Program-made: the position numbers and the translations under genes
Notes under the pieces: generated by a model
The model's input: only the letters and a program-made list of their open reading frames with translations
Told to the model about the DNA's origin: nothing
The model's database searches: none
Part shown: positions 7,251 through 7,333 of the stretch, piece by piece
Numbering within the stretch: the stretch's first letter is position 1
Layout of the letters: each line of letters opens with the position of its first letter
From: Candidatus Omnitrophota bacterium
GTDB lineage: Bacteria > Omnitrophota > Koll11 > Zapsychrales > Aceulaceae
Assembly (NCBI GenBank): GCA_029931885.1
Contig: JAOZRJ010000074.1
Coordinates: 1-7,333 of the forward strand
Length of the DNA stretch: 7,333 nucleotides
Reading direction: 5' to 3'

Positions 7251-7333
7251 CAATCTAAAGATATTAGAAATAATAGGGTTACACCAGTTCAATTAGCAAG
7301 TGCAACACCTAGAGAAAATATGTTAGGATGGTT
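7251..7333. other. Unassigned upstream edge
   Basis: I recognise no gene here. On the minus strand, the frame entering from the edge reads 'NHPNIFSLGVALAN' and stops at TGA (7289-7291). This is not the C-terminus of EF-Tu, which often precedes this cluster. On the plus strand, an ATG-less frame open from 7221 to the edge ends 'NRVTPVQLASATPRENMLGW'. Either could be the tail of an upstream gene or a remnant of a repeated element, or neither may be coding. No clear terminator hairpin is seen. Confidence 0.3.

Overview
The window is an AT-rich stretch of bacterial chromosome. It holds the core transcription/translation cluster, read entirely from the minus strand. From the upstream (right) end the order is: promoter, tRNA-Thr(GGU), rpmG (L33), tRNA-Trp(CCA), secE, nusG, rplK (L11), rplA (L1), rplJ (L10), rplL (L7/L12), rpoB, and the first 182 codons of rpoC, which runs off the left edge. 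Every protein was identified from family motifs that can be read in the translation.

Organism: the proteins are clearly bacterial. The style of the beta' N-terminus (a Verrucomicrobia/Planctomycetes-like run from the zinc ribbon to '[13 protein letters not shown]'), the divergent L10 N-terminus and the low GC suggest an uncultivated member of or near the PVC group, perhaps Omnitrophota. This is inference from remembered family patterns and was not tested by a search or a tree.

Region 7186-7333 holds a near-consensus sigma70 promoter (TTGACA, 17-nt spacer, TATACT) with A/T tracts upstream like an UP element. Beyond it are about 80 bases I cannot assign; they are not the 3' end of a tuf gene, which often sits here. 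Region 6857-7185 is a tRNA-mRNA-tRNA arrangement: tRNA-Thr, a 27-nt gap, rpmG, a 2-nt gap, tRNA-Trp, then a 16-nt gap to secE. RNase P and 3' processing of the two tRNAs would cut this transcript into mRNA pieces. Region 1-6840 is very compact. Gene junctions are 2 nt (secE/nusG), 1 nt (nusG/rplK), an 8-nt overlap (rplK/rplA), a 4-nt ATGA overlap (rplA/rplJ), 1 nt (rplJ/rplL), 29 nt (rplL/rpoB) and 6 nt (rpoB/rpoC).

How they work together: L11, L1, L10 and L7/L12 build the ribosomal L1 and L7/L12 stalks that recruit translation GTPases. NusG couples RNA polymerase (beta and beta' from rpoB/rpoC) to the leading ribosome. SecE is a core subunit of the SecYE translocon. L33 is a small 50S protein. 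Placing all of them behind one visible strong promoter ties polymerase supply to ribosome supply.

I found no mobile gene, CRISPR array, defence system or undescribed system here. What is worth a second look concerns operon architecture: no room for the classical L10 leader or rpoB attenuator, uneven Shine-Dalgarno strength, tRNA-adjacent translation starts, unusual L7/L12 and L10 termini, and the unassigned upstream edge.
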